This document shows, one piece after another, positions 1 to 8,529 of a stretch of 64,000 bases of DNA (the stretch's first letter is position 1; each line of letters begins with the position of its first letter). The translations under genes and the position numbers were made by a program. The stretch is taken from the NCBI RefSeq assembly GCF_030409505.1, contig NZ_JAUFPZ010000002.1:3231501-3295500 (forward strand). Direction: 5' to 3'. The notes under the pieces are model-generated. The model had not been told where the DNA came from. It searched no databases and saw nothing but the letters and a program-made list of their open reading frames with translations. Source of the stretch: Zunongwangia endophytica (GTDB lineage Bacteria > Bacteroidota > Bacteroidia > Flavobacteriales > Flavobacteriaceae).

Positions 1-1065
1 CAACAAAAAGGTCTCTCCCAAGAACTGAGAGACCAGTTGTTTTTTTGAACTTCCCAGTGTTTTACGTATTCCTATTTCTCGGGCTCTTTGCGTAGCTTGC
101 GCGGTTGTTAAATTGATGAAGTTTATACTACCCAGCAGTAAAAGAAATACGGCAACAATGCCTAAATTAATGAGCACTTTTTTACTCGCCTGAGGCTCAC
201 TATAATCAAACGTGCCGAAGCGCGTATCAAAATGAAGTTCTTCCAGAGGCTGTGGGTAAAAACGTATCCATTCCCCACTTTTAAGTTCTTCTGGGTCTGC
301 ATGACTTTTACTCAGTTTATCTAACTGTTTCTGAATGCTGCTTATCGCTACCCCTTTATGGCGTTTGAGCAATACTTGTGAATTGGAATTGTAACTGTTC
401 CAGTTTGTATTGGTTACCGAAGATTTGATATCTGACTGGTCGGCCGTTGGATAAGAAATAAACTCTTCAAAAATAATATCCGTCCGCCCTTTAAAATTGG
501 CTACTATCCCCGTGATTTTTGCGGGTATAGAGTCGTTATAAATCAAACTTTTACCAATAATGTTTTCCGGGGCAGTATTCGGAAAATACTTGAGCGCCCG
601 GGCCTCGGTAAGTATCACTTCATTAGGTTGCTGCAAGCTTTTTGCCTTCAATCCAGCAATCCACTGGTAATCAATAACGTCAAAATAACTACTGTCTGCA
701 TAGATTACATGTGTTGGTTCCTTAAATACCTCATCACGTTTTTCAGTTTCTACTTTTAAAGGTTCATATTTAAAAACAGCACTTACACTTTCAAGTCCGG
801 TTACTTCGATTTTTAATGCATCTGCCAAGACCGCATTAACCCCACCAAAATAGTTTGTTTCTTCAGGAGTTATAAATTCGACGGCAACCCTATAGATGCG
901 ATCTCCATCTTTATGAAATTTATCAAAGGTAAAATCGTAATACACCATCAAGCCGATGACAAACGAAGCACTGAGTCCAATAGCCAGACTTATGATGTTG
1001 ATCACTGAAAAAAGCTTGTTTTTCCAGATATTCCGCCAGGCGATTTTGATGTAGTTTCTAAACAT
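1..1065 (-). CDS. FtsX/MacB-type ABC transporter permease (3' part beyond window)
   Basis: The first 355 codons are open from ATG at 1063-1065 to the window edge, so the C-terminal half is missing. The protein starts MFRNYIKIAWRNIWKNK, followed by a membrane segment at about residues 20-42, a MacB-like periplasmic domain to about 290, a second membrane segment near 295-320 and the cytoplasmic coupling motif EIGIRKTLG near residue 335. It is the sixth and last visible member of a tandem permease array and presumably works with the ATPase at 13401-14090. An 89-base spacer with two hairpins separates it from the upstream permease. The substrate is unknown. Family assignment is firm; its completeness cannot be judged here. 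Confidence 0.9.
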   Translation of the reverse strand, partial: MFRNYIKIAWRNIWKNKLFSVINIISLAIGLSASFVIGLMVYYDFTFDKFHKDGDRIYRVAVEFITPEETNYFGGVNAVLADALKIEVTGLESVSAVFKYEPLKVETEKRDEVFKEPTHVIYADSSYFDVIDYQWIAGLKAKSLQQPNEVILTEARALKYFPNTAPENIIGKSLIYNDSIPAKITGIVANFKGRTDIIFEEFISYPTADQSDIKSSVTNTNWNSYNSNSQVLLKRHKGVAISSIQKQLDKLSKSHADPEELKSGEWIRFYPQPLEELHFDTRFGTFDYSEPQASKKVLINLGIVAVFLLLLGSINFINLTTAQATQRAREIGIRKTLGSSKKQLVSQFLGETFLL

Positions 1066-1115
1066 AATCTATTGTCATTTTTATTTCAATTATTATTCTA
1101 TACGTATGAACTTCT

Positions 1116-1146
1116 TCTCTCCCTCTGGGAGAGATGCCCAGCGGGC
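1116..1146. repeat. Twin hairpin between two permease genes
   Basis: In the 89-base spacer between the last two permeases, TCTCTCCC (1116-1123) pairs with GGGAGAGA (1127-1134), followed by GCCC (1136-1139) pairing with GGGC (1143-1146). No T-run follows on the minus strand, so a strong terminator is unlikely. It may be an mRNA-processing or stabilising structure, or a copy of an intergenic palindrome. Confidence 0.5.
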
Positions 1147-1154
1147 AAAAAGGG

Positions 1155-3626
1155 CTACTCCGTTCTTAACGATTTAATAGGATTTACTGCTGCTGCTTTA
1201 ATGGCTTGAAAACTCACTGTTAGCAACGCGATAGCCAATGACAAAGCACCCGCTGCAAAAAATGCCCAGATGGGTATATCTATGCGATACGCAAAATCCT
1301 GAAGCCAGTTATCCATCGCAAACCAAGCGACAGGCACAGAGAGGATTAAGGCCAACACTACCAACTTTAAAAAGTTTATCGCCAGCAATTTGACGATGCT
1401 ACCTATACTGGCACCTAATACTTTGCGTACACCGATTTCTTTGGTACGCTGCTGCGCGGTAAATGCGATGAGACCAAATAATCCCAGACAAGCGACAAAA
1501 ATGGCGAGTATGGTAAATACCGTAAATAAAGAGGCCAAACGCTGATCTTCCTGATAGGCGTAGGCTAAATCTTCATCTAGAAATGAATATTCAAAGGGTG
1601 TACTTTCTGAATAAGTTTCCCATAAATTTTGCACCTCACTGATCACTATCTCGGTGTTTTCTCCAGAAATTTTCAAACTAATAAAAGATGTACGGGTATC
1701 GTAACTCTGTGATGCTTGAGCAAAAAGTGCAAATGGCTGAATGGGCGTGTGTAGCGATTCCAAATTAAAATCTTTTAAAACACCTACTACCGTATAATAT
1801 TCCATATTTCCGCCGGGATAGCGTATTTGCTTGCCAATGGGATTTTTCCAACCTATCTGAGCTGCAGCAGTCTCATTAAGAATGACTGATAACGAATCAT
1901 TAAAACGTTTGTCAAAACCTCTACCAGCCTTGACTTCAAGATCTAATGTTTGTATAAAGACATCATCTACCAGATACGAGCTCAGTGAAATATCGGTTGC
2001 AATATTGGGCTCATCTGCAGTAGCCTTTGGAGTATAAAAATCTCCAAACTCACCACGGGTCAACATTCCGCTAGAACTGCTTGCTGTCTCAACTCCAGTC
2101 AACGCAGTGAGTTCTTCTTTAAAACTTGCTTCGCTATTACCTAAACTTTCAGTATTATTAATTACCAAAATATGCTCTTTCTCAAAGCCTAAATCTTTTT
2201 GCTGTGTATACCTCAACTGACTAAATACGACCAGCGTACAGATGATTAAAGTAATCGCGATTGAAAATTGAAAAACAACCAATCCGTTACGAATAAAACT
2301 AGAATTCGTGGATTTTGCGGCTTTTCCTTTTAAGGCTCTAATAGGATTGAAAGAAGTAAGAAAGAATGCAGGATACATCCCGGCTAAAAGTGCGGTAAAT
2401 ACTATAATTCCAATTAGTAATAGAATAATATTTCCGTTGAAAAATGCCTGAATATGCAGATCTTTTCCCGTCAATCCATTGAAAACCGGTAAAATCAATA
2501 CGACGGTAATACATGCCAATCCTGCTGCAAAAAAGGTGTAACAGAGGACTTCGGTCATAAACTGCTTGATAAGCTGTTTGCGTTGCGAACCCAAAACCTT
2601 ACGAATGCCTATTTCTTTACTGCGCTTTACAGATTGAACAGTAGAAAGGTTCATAAAATTCACGCAGGCCAGAATGACGATAAACAAAGCGATGACACCA
2701 AGAATGTAAAGGCTTTTTATATCGTGTTGTTCGGTGATTGAAGAAGTAATACCCTGTGAATACAAATGTATCTTTGACAAGGGTTGTAAGTGCAACTCCC
2801 AGTAATTTCCTTTTTCTATAAATTCGTCAAAAGGTTGACCAATGCGCTCAAAAGCCGGCGCGGCTTGCACCTTGAGCATTTCGGGAAATCGTGATTCCAG
2901 ATTTGCCAAATTTTTAGGATTTACGCTGGCTTGTGGGAAAAGTTTTACATACGTAGCCATATTGAGCCATACCCAACTCCAGTTGAAATAAGTGACATCA
3001 TTAAAATTGGCCATTGGCATCAAGACATCAAATTTTACCGAAGCCGGATACTGCGTCAGATCTTCAAACACACCGGTCACTTGCAAAGGTTTTTTATCGT
3101 CTCCGTATGCCAATGTTTTTCCTAAGGGATCTGTATCACCAAAATACTTCTCAGCAATTTGCGGCGTTATCACAATACTATTGGGCTCCTGCAAACAAGT
3201 TGCAGCATCGCCTCTTTGCAACGGATAACTTAAAACTTCTAAGAAGTTGGGGTCTACCGCAAGAATTTCAGACTCATTAAAAACTTTTGGACGCGCACCG
3301 CCTTCATAAGTTAGTTTGGTATTGTCTGGTTGATAAATACGTGTTGCGCTCTCGATCTCGGGAAATTGATCAACTAAAGCATCTCCCGCAGGCGGTGGTG
3401 TATACCCAGCGTAAAACGAATTATCACCCATTTTACCTTTCATATTTACCCGGTATATCTGCTCCGCTTGATCAAACTGCGTGTCATAACTCAGTTCGTT
3501 TTGTATATACAGCGCAATAAGCATCACTGATACAAGACCAATAGCCAAACCCAAAATATTTAGAACACTATTGGTTTTATATCTTATAATATTCCGCCAG
3601 GCGATTTTTATGTAGTTTTTGAACAT
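1155..3626 (-). CDS. FtsX/MacB-type ABC transporter permease, 823 aa
   Basis: This is an integral inner-membrane permease with the duplicated layout of the Bacteroidota 800-residue class. It has one membrane helix at about 20-42, a large periplasmic MacB-like domain to about 300, three helices (about 306-430), a fifth helix near 450, a second periplasmic domain to about 690 and three final helices. The coupling motif occurs twice: KEIGIRKVLGS near 340 and KEIGVRKVLGA near 735. The N-terminus (KNYIKIAWRN) and C-terminus (NPIKSLRTE) match its neighbours closely. It probably uses the shared ATPase and adaptor upstream in a mechanotransmission-type exporter or lipoprotein/lipid handling system. 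The substrate is unknown. Confidence 0.93.
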   Translation of the reverse strand: MFKNYIKIAWRNIIRYKTNSVLNILGLAIGLVSVMLIALYIQNELSYDTQFDQAEQIYRVNMKGKMGDNSFYAGYTPPPAGDALVDQFPEIESATRIYQPDNTKLTYEGGARPKVFNESEILAVDPNFLEVLSYPLQRGDAATCLQEPNSIVITPQIAEKYFGDTDPLGKTLAYGDDKKPLQVTGVFEDLTQYPASVKFDVLMPMANFNDVTYFNWSWVWLNMATYVKLFPQASVNPKNLANLESRFPEMLKVQAAPAFERIGQPFDEFIEKGNYWELHLQPLSKIHLYSQGITSSITEQHDIKSLYILGVIALFIVILACVNFMNLSTVQSVKRSKEIGIRKVLGSQRKQLIKQFMTEVLCYTFFAAGLACITVVLILPVFNGLTGKDLHIQAFFNGNIILLLIGIIVFTALLAGMYPAFFLTSFNPIRALKGKAAKSTNSSFIRNGLVVFQFSIAITLIICTLVVFSQLRYTQQKDLGFEKEHILVINNTESLGNSEASFKEELTALTGVETASSSSGMLTRGEFGDFYTPKATADEPNIATDISLSSYLVDDVFIQTLDLEVKAGRGFDKRFNDSLSVILNETAAAQIGWKNPIGKQIRYPGGNMEYYTVVGVLKDFNLESLHTPIQPFALFAQASQSYDTRTSFISLKISGENTEIVISEVQNLWETYSESTPFEYSFLDEDLAYAYQEDQRLASLFTVFTILAIFVACLGLFGLIAFTAQQRTKEIGVRKVLGASIGSIVKLLAINFLKLVVLALILSVPVAWFAMDNWLQDFAYRIDIPIWAFFAAGALSLAIALLTVSFQAIKAAAVNPIKSLRTE

Positions 3627-3640
3627 TGCTGATTATTTTG

Positions 3641-3658
3641 TCCCAATAGCTTTTGGGA
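3641..3658. repeat. Short intercistronic hairpin
   Basis: TCCCAA (3641-3646) pairs with TTGGGA (3653-3658) in the 38-base gap between two permease genes. There is no T-run on the minus strand. It is short and could be chance. Confidence 0.35.
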
Positions 3659-3664
3659 GATGTT

Positions 3665-6079
3665 TTATTCAGTTTTTAAAGAAATCACGGGATTTCTTAG
3701 CGCTGCTTTAATACTTTTAAAACTTATGGTGATTAGCGCAATGGCAAGCGTAATGCAAGCTGCTGTCACAAATTGCCAAATACTAAGATCAATTCTATAG
3801 GCAAAATCTTGTAGCCATTTTTGCATAAAGTAGTAACCAACAGGAAATGCGATAAGAAAAGCGATTAAAATAAGTTTGATAAAATCTTTAGCAAGCATAC
3901 TTACGATTTCCCTTACGTTGGCACCTAAAACTTTTCGGATTCCAATTTCTTTAAAGCGCTGTTCTGTTGCGAAAGTGATTAAACCAAATAATCCTAAGCA
4001 AGCAACGAAAATGGTGAGTAGCGTGAAAATGCTAAGAACTACCCCCATCTTTTGCTCCTTGCTGTATGTCTGTGAGAAAGATTCATCTAAAAAAGAATAC
4101 GTAAATGGCTCATCAGGGCTAAACTCTCCCCATTTTGTTTTAGCAAAATCAAGAATCCCAGTAATATTTGCATTGTCGGTTTTTAATATTAATCCGCCAT
4201 AAGGATTGTATGCTAAAACCAAAGGATCAATTTCATGATGTAGCGATTTAAAATGAAAATTCTTAATAACACCAATTACAGTAAATTGCTCATTTTCGGG
4301 ATCTGCAGCACGTTTAAATGTCTTTCCTATAGGATCTTCACCTAATTCTAAGATTTTAGCTGCTTCTTCATTAATAATAGCCTTATTGGATTCATTTTTT
4401 AATTCCGTAGAAAAATTCCGTCCTTTTATAAGTTCTAGTCCCAGCGTAGGAATATAATTTTCATCGACATCATAAAAGAAAAACTTCCGTAGATATTCAT
4501 CATTTTTAAAAATACCACGCGTATGGTTGTCGGTTTCGCCTGCCGGAACAAAAGCCGATTGACTAACACTGGCAATATTTGGGTTTTTAAGCAGTTCTTC
4601 TTTATAGGATTTTATTTTAGTACTTCCCATTTTATAGGCATCTCGCAAGATGACCACCTGATCTTTCTCGTATCCTAATTTTTTATGCTGAATAAATTGC
4701 ATCTGCTTATAGACCACGATAGTAGCAAGAATAAGACCTGCTGAAATAACGAATTGAAACACAACCATTCCACTACGCAAAATGTTTTGTTTTCCCGAAC
4801 CAGAGAATTTAGTTTTAATCGCCATTAAAGGCTTAAAAGATGAAAGTACAAATGCAGGATATCCTCCGGAAAAAAGACTAACTAAAATAACAAAACTTAA
4901 TAGTAAAAGTATATTTTGAAGGCTGAAGAACTTCAGCAGATCTAACTCTTTTCCAGCTAACGTATTAAAAGAAGGCAAGAAAATAGCAATTAAAGCTATA
5001 GCCAATATTGCAGAAAATACTGTGGTGATAAAAGATTCGGTTAAAAACTGTCCCACGAGCTGTTTTTTAGCAGAACCTAATACCTTTCTAATTCCTACCT
5101 CCCTACTACGTTTTGTAGCGGTGGCTGTGGCAAGATTCATAAAATTAATACAAGCAATAAGCAGCATAAAGATTGCGATGGCACTAAAAATGTATACATA
5201 TTTTATATCTCCGGCTGGAGAAAGCTCGGTATTAGGTGCGAAATCTGAGTGTAAATGAATGTCGGTAAGCGGCTGTAGGAACAACCCGATATTGTTAGTT
5301 TCTTGAAATTTTTCGTAGGAGATCCCAATGGCTTTTTGAACCTGTTCGCCCATATATTTTTTTAAAATATTCGGAATTTGTTTTTCGATATCAGTAAGTG
5401 AGCTGCTAGGCTTCATTAGTAAATAAGTAGCAAAGCCAGAACTAACCCACGAATTTGAAGTGCTGCGATTATTATGTTGCATCGGTACAAAAACATTGAA
5501 TTGAATGTGAGAGTTGTGAGGAATATCCTGGATAATTGCGGTAACTTCTAAATCTTCCTCTATCCCTTGAAGTTTTATACGTTTCCCTATAGGATTTTCA
5601 TTACCAAAATATTTCTGAGCTTCAGAAGAAGTAAGGACAATACTATTAGGGTTTTTAAGAGGGGCTTCAGCATCGCCTTCAATAACCTTTAAGCTAAACA
5701 TATCGAAGAAATTAGGATCTACATAAGCTGCTTTTAGATTTTTAAAAGTGGTGTTATTATATCGAATTTCAGGATTATAGAGTGTACTTAATCGGGTAGC
5801 ATTTTCTACCTGTGGAAAATCTGCTTTAAAAGTTTTTGCAACGGGAGCGGCAACCATAGCTTCTTTAAGTTCTTCACCATTTACATTACCACGAAGTACC
5901 ACCCTCGCGATACGATCTGCATTATCGTAAAAGCGATCATAGCTAAGCTCATCCCAAACATAAAGCGCAATTAAAATACAGCTGGCCATGCCGATAGCGA
6001 GACCTCCACAATTCAGAAAAAATAAGGACTTATTCTTAATAAGATTCCTCCAGGCTATTTTGATGTGATTTTTAAACAT
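3665..6079 (-). CDS. FtsX/MacB-type ABC transporter permease, 804 aa
   Basis: A paralogue of the surrounding permeases: helix 1 at about 21-43, periplasmic domain to about 288, helices 2-4 at about 290-415, helix 5 near 445, second periplasmic domain to about 680, then helices 6-8. Coupling motifs REVGIRKVLGS (about residue 322) and KEIGIRKVLGA (about 715) are both intact. It begins MFKNHIKIAWRNL and ends NPVISLKTE, the family hallmark. It lies 38 bases upstream of the next permease and 23 bases downstream of the previous one, so it is almost certainly co-transcribed. The partner ATPase is at 13401-14090. The substrate cannot be told from sequence. Confidence 0.93.
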   Translation of the reverse strand: MFKNHIKIAWRNLIKNKSLFFLNCGGLAIGMASCILIALYVWDELSYDRFYDNADRIARVVLRGNVNGEELKEAMVAAPVAKTFKADFPQVENATRLSTLYNPEIRYNNTTFKNLKAAYVDPNFFDMFSLKVIEGDAEAPLKNPNSIVLTSSEAQKYFGNENPIGKRIKLQGIEEDLEVTAIIQDIPHNSHIQFNVFVPMQHNNRSTSNSWVSSGFATYLLMKPSSSLTDIEKQIPNILKKYMGEQVQKAIGISYEKFQETNNIGLFLQPLTDIHLHSDFAPNTELSPAGDIKYVYIFSAIAIFMLLIACINFMNLATATATKRSREVGIRKVLGSAKKQLVGQFLTESFITTVFSAILAIALIAIFLPSFNTLAGKELDLLKFFSLQNILLLLSFVILVSLFSGGYPAFVLSSFKPLMAIKTKFSGSGKQNILRSGMVVFQFVISAGLILATIVVYKQMQFIQHKKLGYEKDQVVILRDAYKMGSTKIKSYKEELLKNPNIASVSQSAFVPAGETDNHTRGIFKNDEYLRKFFFYDVDENYIPTLGLELIKGRNFSTELKNESNKAIINEEAAKILELGEDPIGKTFKRAADPENEQFTVIGVIKNFHFKSLHHEIDPLVLAYNPYGGLILKTDNANITGILDFAKTKWGEFSPDEPFTYSFLDESFSQTYSKEQKMGVVLSIFTLLTIFVACLGLFGLITFATEQRFKEIGIRKVLGANVREIVSMLAKDFIKLILIAFLIAFPVGYYFMQKWLQDFAYRIDLSIWQFVTAACITLAIALITISFKSIKAALRNPVISLKTE

Positions 6080-6102
6080 GATTGATGAGGTTTTAAGATG
6101 AA

Positions 6103-8526
6103 TTACTCTGTTTTTAAGCTATTAGCAGGATTGATGATTGCTTTTTTAGCCGATTGTATTCCCACGGTACACATCGCAATGCTTATCACTAGCATGGCAG
6201 CAAGTCCAAAGACCCACCATTTTATTTCTATACGATGCGCGTAATCCTGAAGCCACTGTTGCATCGCATACCAGCCGATTGGAATAGCAATTACAATTGC
6301 AATGGAAATGGTTTTTAAAAAATCTTTGGAGAACAGTAAAACAATTGATTGGACTGAAGCACCTAATACTTTTCGAATTCCTATTTCTTTTACTCGCTGC
6401 TCTGTAACCTGAACGATCAATCCAAAAACGCCTAAGGCTGCGAGAAATAAACTAAGCGCACTAAAAAAGCTGAAGAATTGCAAAAGCTTGGTTTCAGCAT
6501 CGTATTGTTCTTTTAGTAATTGGGATACATTACTAACTTCAAGTAATTTGTTAGGATAAAATTCTTTCCATAATTCGTTGATTTTGGCTATAACTTTTGC
6601 TTCGCTATCTGGCCTTATTCGAACTAAAAGATTTCCTCGATCTGGATTTTTATCAGCCTGAATTATTATCGGTTTTGCAGATGTTCTTAGATCTTCATTA
6701 TTGAAATCGCTAACCACCCCAACAGGAGTAACTTCTACCTCTTTATTTGATACGTTTAGCTCTTCAATATTTAATAGTTTTTGTGCTTGAAGGGTGATAA
6801 TAGCCGACTTTTTTTCAGGTTCTGAATTTGTTGGATCCGAACTTAAATCAATACTTCTATCGATAGCATCTTTGCCATATTCGGTATTTAGGAATCTGCC
6901 TTTTTGAAGTCTTAGGCCTAGTGTTTCAGCTAGGTCGGTATCTGCGAATATATACCATATTTCTATTTCGTTATCAGGATTAGCTGGGTCCTCAATTTTC
7001 TTAGTCATGCTTCCTCCTCCTCTAGATGGTAGCCAAGAAGAAATACTTGCTTTTTCGACAAAAGGACTTTTGAGCAATTCGTTTTTAAAACTTGCACCTT
7101 TATTTTGCCAAGAGGTATAATTTATACTTAGTAAATTTGAAGAATCAAATCCTACGCTCTTGTTTTTTAATAGGTCTACCTGCTGGTTTACAACAATCAT
7201 AGCTATTAAAACGATGAGGGATACCGAGAACTGAAATACGATTAGTGTTTTTCTTATAAAGAGATTATTTCCTGTAGCATTTTTTCTGAATTTTTTTTGA
7301 AGTGATGCAATAGGGCTAATCCTAGAGATTAAAAGCGCTGGATATAATCCAGTGATAATGCTTAACACGAAGATCATTAGGAAAGCTGAAAGAAACAACC
7401 AGATCGAATTTGTAAAAGTTAAAGCTAAAGGATGACCAATAAATGAAGTAATTCCATCTAAACTTAAATAGTAAATCAAAAACGAAAGAATCCCTGCGAT
7501 TAAGAAAAACAGTCCAGATTCTGATAAGTGTTGTATAATGAGTTGTAATTTTCCGGCACCCAAAACTTTTCGTACTCCGTTTTCTTTCATTTTGTGGGAT
7601 GCTCTTGCTGTAGTAAGATTTACATAATTTATACAAGCTATAATTAGAAGTAGTATGGCAATTCCCCCAAGGATATAGAGTTTCTTGGCACTGCCTTTAA
7701 ATTTTTGATTTTGAGCAAAATCAGATTTTAAATAAATATCCTGTAAAGGTTGTAAACTGAATTTATATGGGTTTTCAGCTTCAGTATAATCAGAATACCA
7801 GTCATTAAATTTGGCTTCGAAATTGCATTTGTCTACTCCTTTTTTTAAATGGATATAGTACGTTTGAAACATACCAAACTGTTTCTTGCTTAGAGCATCG
7901 GTGCTGGCTCTATGCAAGTAAATAACTTCGGAATTTAGGTGTGTGTTTTCAGGAATATCTTTAAAGACTCCTGTGATTACATATTCATTAGGAGTGTTAT
8001 TATAAGTAGGTAAGTCTTTTATTATTTTGCCTACAGGATCATTTCCATTAAAATATTTTGCTACTAACTTTTCTGAAATTAGAATGTTTGAAGAACCTTC
8101 TATTAGCTTCTTTGGGTTTCCTGAAGTAATCTGAACATCAAAAATATCTAAAAAAGAAGGTGTTGTATAAACTACAGTCGTTTTTGTGCCCTTTCCTTGA
8201 AGATTTCTAAAACTAAAATTTTTCTCAAATATATCGATAGTAGTTATATTTTCAACTTCAGGAAAATCTTTTAAAGCGCTACCAGTTCCAGACAAAGCAT
8301 AATCCCCTTTTTCTTGTAGTTGACTATCTCGAGTTCGTATGGTGTTTACTCTAAAAACCTGATCTTTTTTTGACCAAAATCGGTCGTAAGAAGATTCATC
8401 GATCACTACTGTGGTCACGGCAAGACATGCAGCTAAACCTATCGTTAAGCCAACGATATTAATTATAGAATAGGTGCCATTTTTAAGTAGATTCCTCCAG
8501 GCTATTTTGATGTGATTTTTGATCAT
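6103..8526 (-). CDS. FtsX/MacB-type ABC transporter permease, 807 aa
   Basis: The same eight-helix, two-ectodomain layout as its neighbours, starting MIKNHIKIAWRNL and ending NPANSLKTE. The second coupling helix carries KEIGIRKVLGA, but the first reads KENGVRKVLGA, with Asn replacing the usual Ile, a small departure at the ATPase-contact helix. Its first periplasmic domain is divergent in sequence from the other paralogues, as expected if ectodomains define partner or substrate. It starts 3 bases downstream of the preceding permease stop, so translational coupling is likely. Transport substrate unknown. Confidence 0.92.
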   Translation of the reverse strand: MIKNHIKIAWRNLLKNGTYSIINIVGLTIGLAACLAVTTVVIDESSYDRFWSKKDQVFRVNTIRTRDSQLQEKGDYALSGTGSALKDFPEVENITTIDIFEKNFSFRNLQGKGTKTTVVYTTPSFLDIFDVQITSGNPKKLIEGSSNILISEKLVAKYFNGNDPVGKIIKDLPTYNNTPNEYVITGVFKDIPENTHLNSEVIYLHRASTDALSKKQFGMFQTYYIHLKKGVDKCNFEAKFNDWYSDYTEAENPYKFSLQPLQDIYLKSDFAQNQKFKGSAKKLYILGGIAILLLIIACINYVNLTTARASHKMKENGVRKVLGAGKLQLIIQHLSESGLFFLIAGILSFLIYYLSLDGITSFIGHPLALTFTNSIWLFLSAFLMIFVLSIITGLYPALLISRISPIASLQKKFRKNATGNNLFIRKTLIVFQFSVSLIVLIAMIVVNQQVDLLKNKSVGFDSSNLLSINYTSWQNKGASFKNELLKSPFVEKASISSWLPSRGGGSMTKKIEDPANPDNEIEIWYIFADTDLAETLGLRLQKGRFLNTEYGKDAIDRSIDLSSDPTNSEPEKKSAIITLQAQKLLNIEELNVSNKEVEVTPVGVVSDFNNEDLRTSAKPIIIQADKNPDRGNLLVRIRPDSEAKVIAKINELWKEFYPNKLLEVSNVSQLLKEQYDAETKLLQFFSFFSALSLFLAALGVFGLIVQVTEQRVKEIGIRKVLGASVQSIVLLFSKDFLKTISIAIVIAIPIGWYAMQQWLQDYAHRIEIKWWVFGLAAMLVISIAMCTVGIQSAKKAIINPANSLKTE

Positions 8527-8529
8527 AGC

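Noticed and set aside
10..34. Inverted repeat GGTCTCTC/GAGAGACC at the window start
   Set aside because: It lies inside the permease reading frame and encodes the conserved SQFLGET segment, so it is coding sequence, not a control element.
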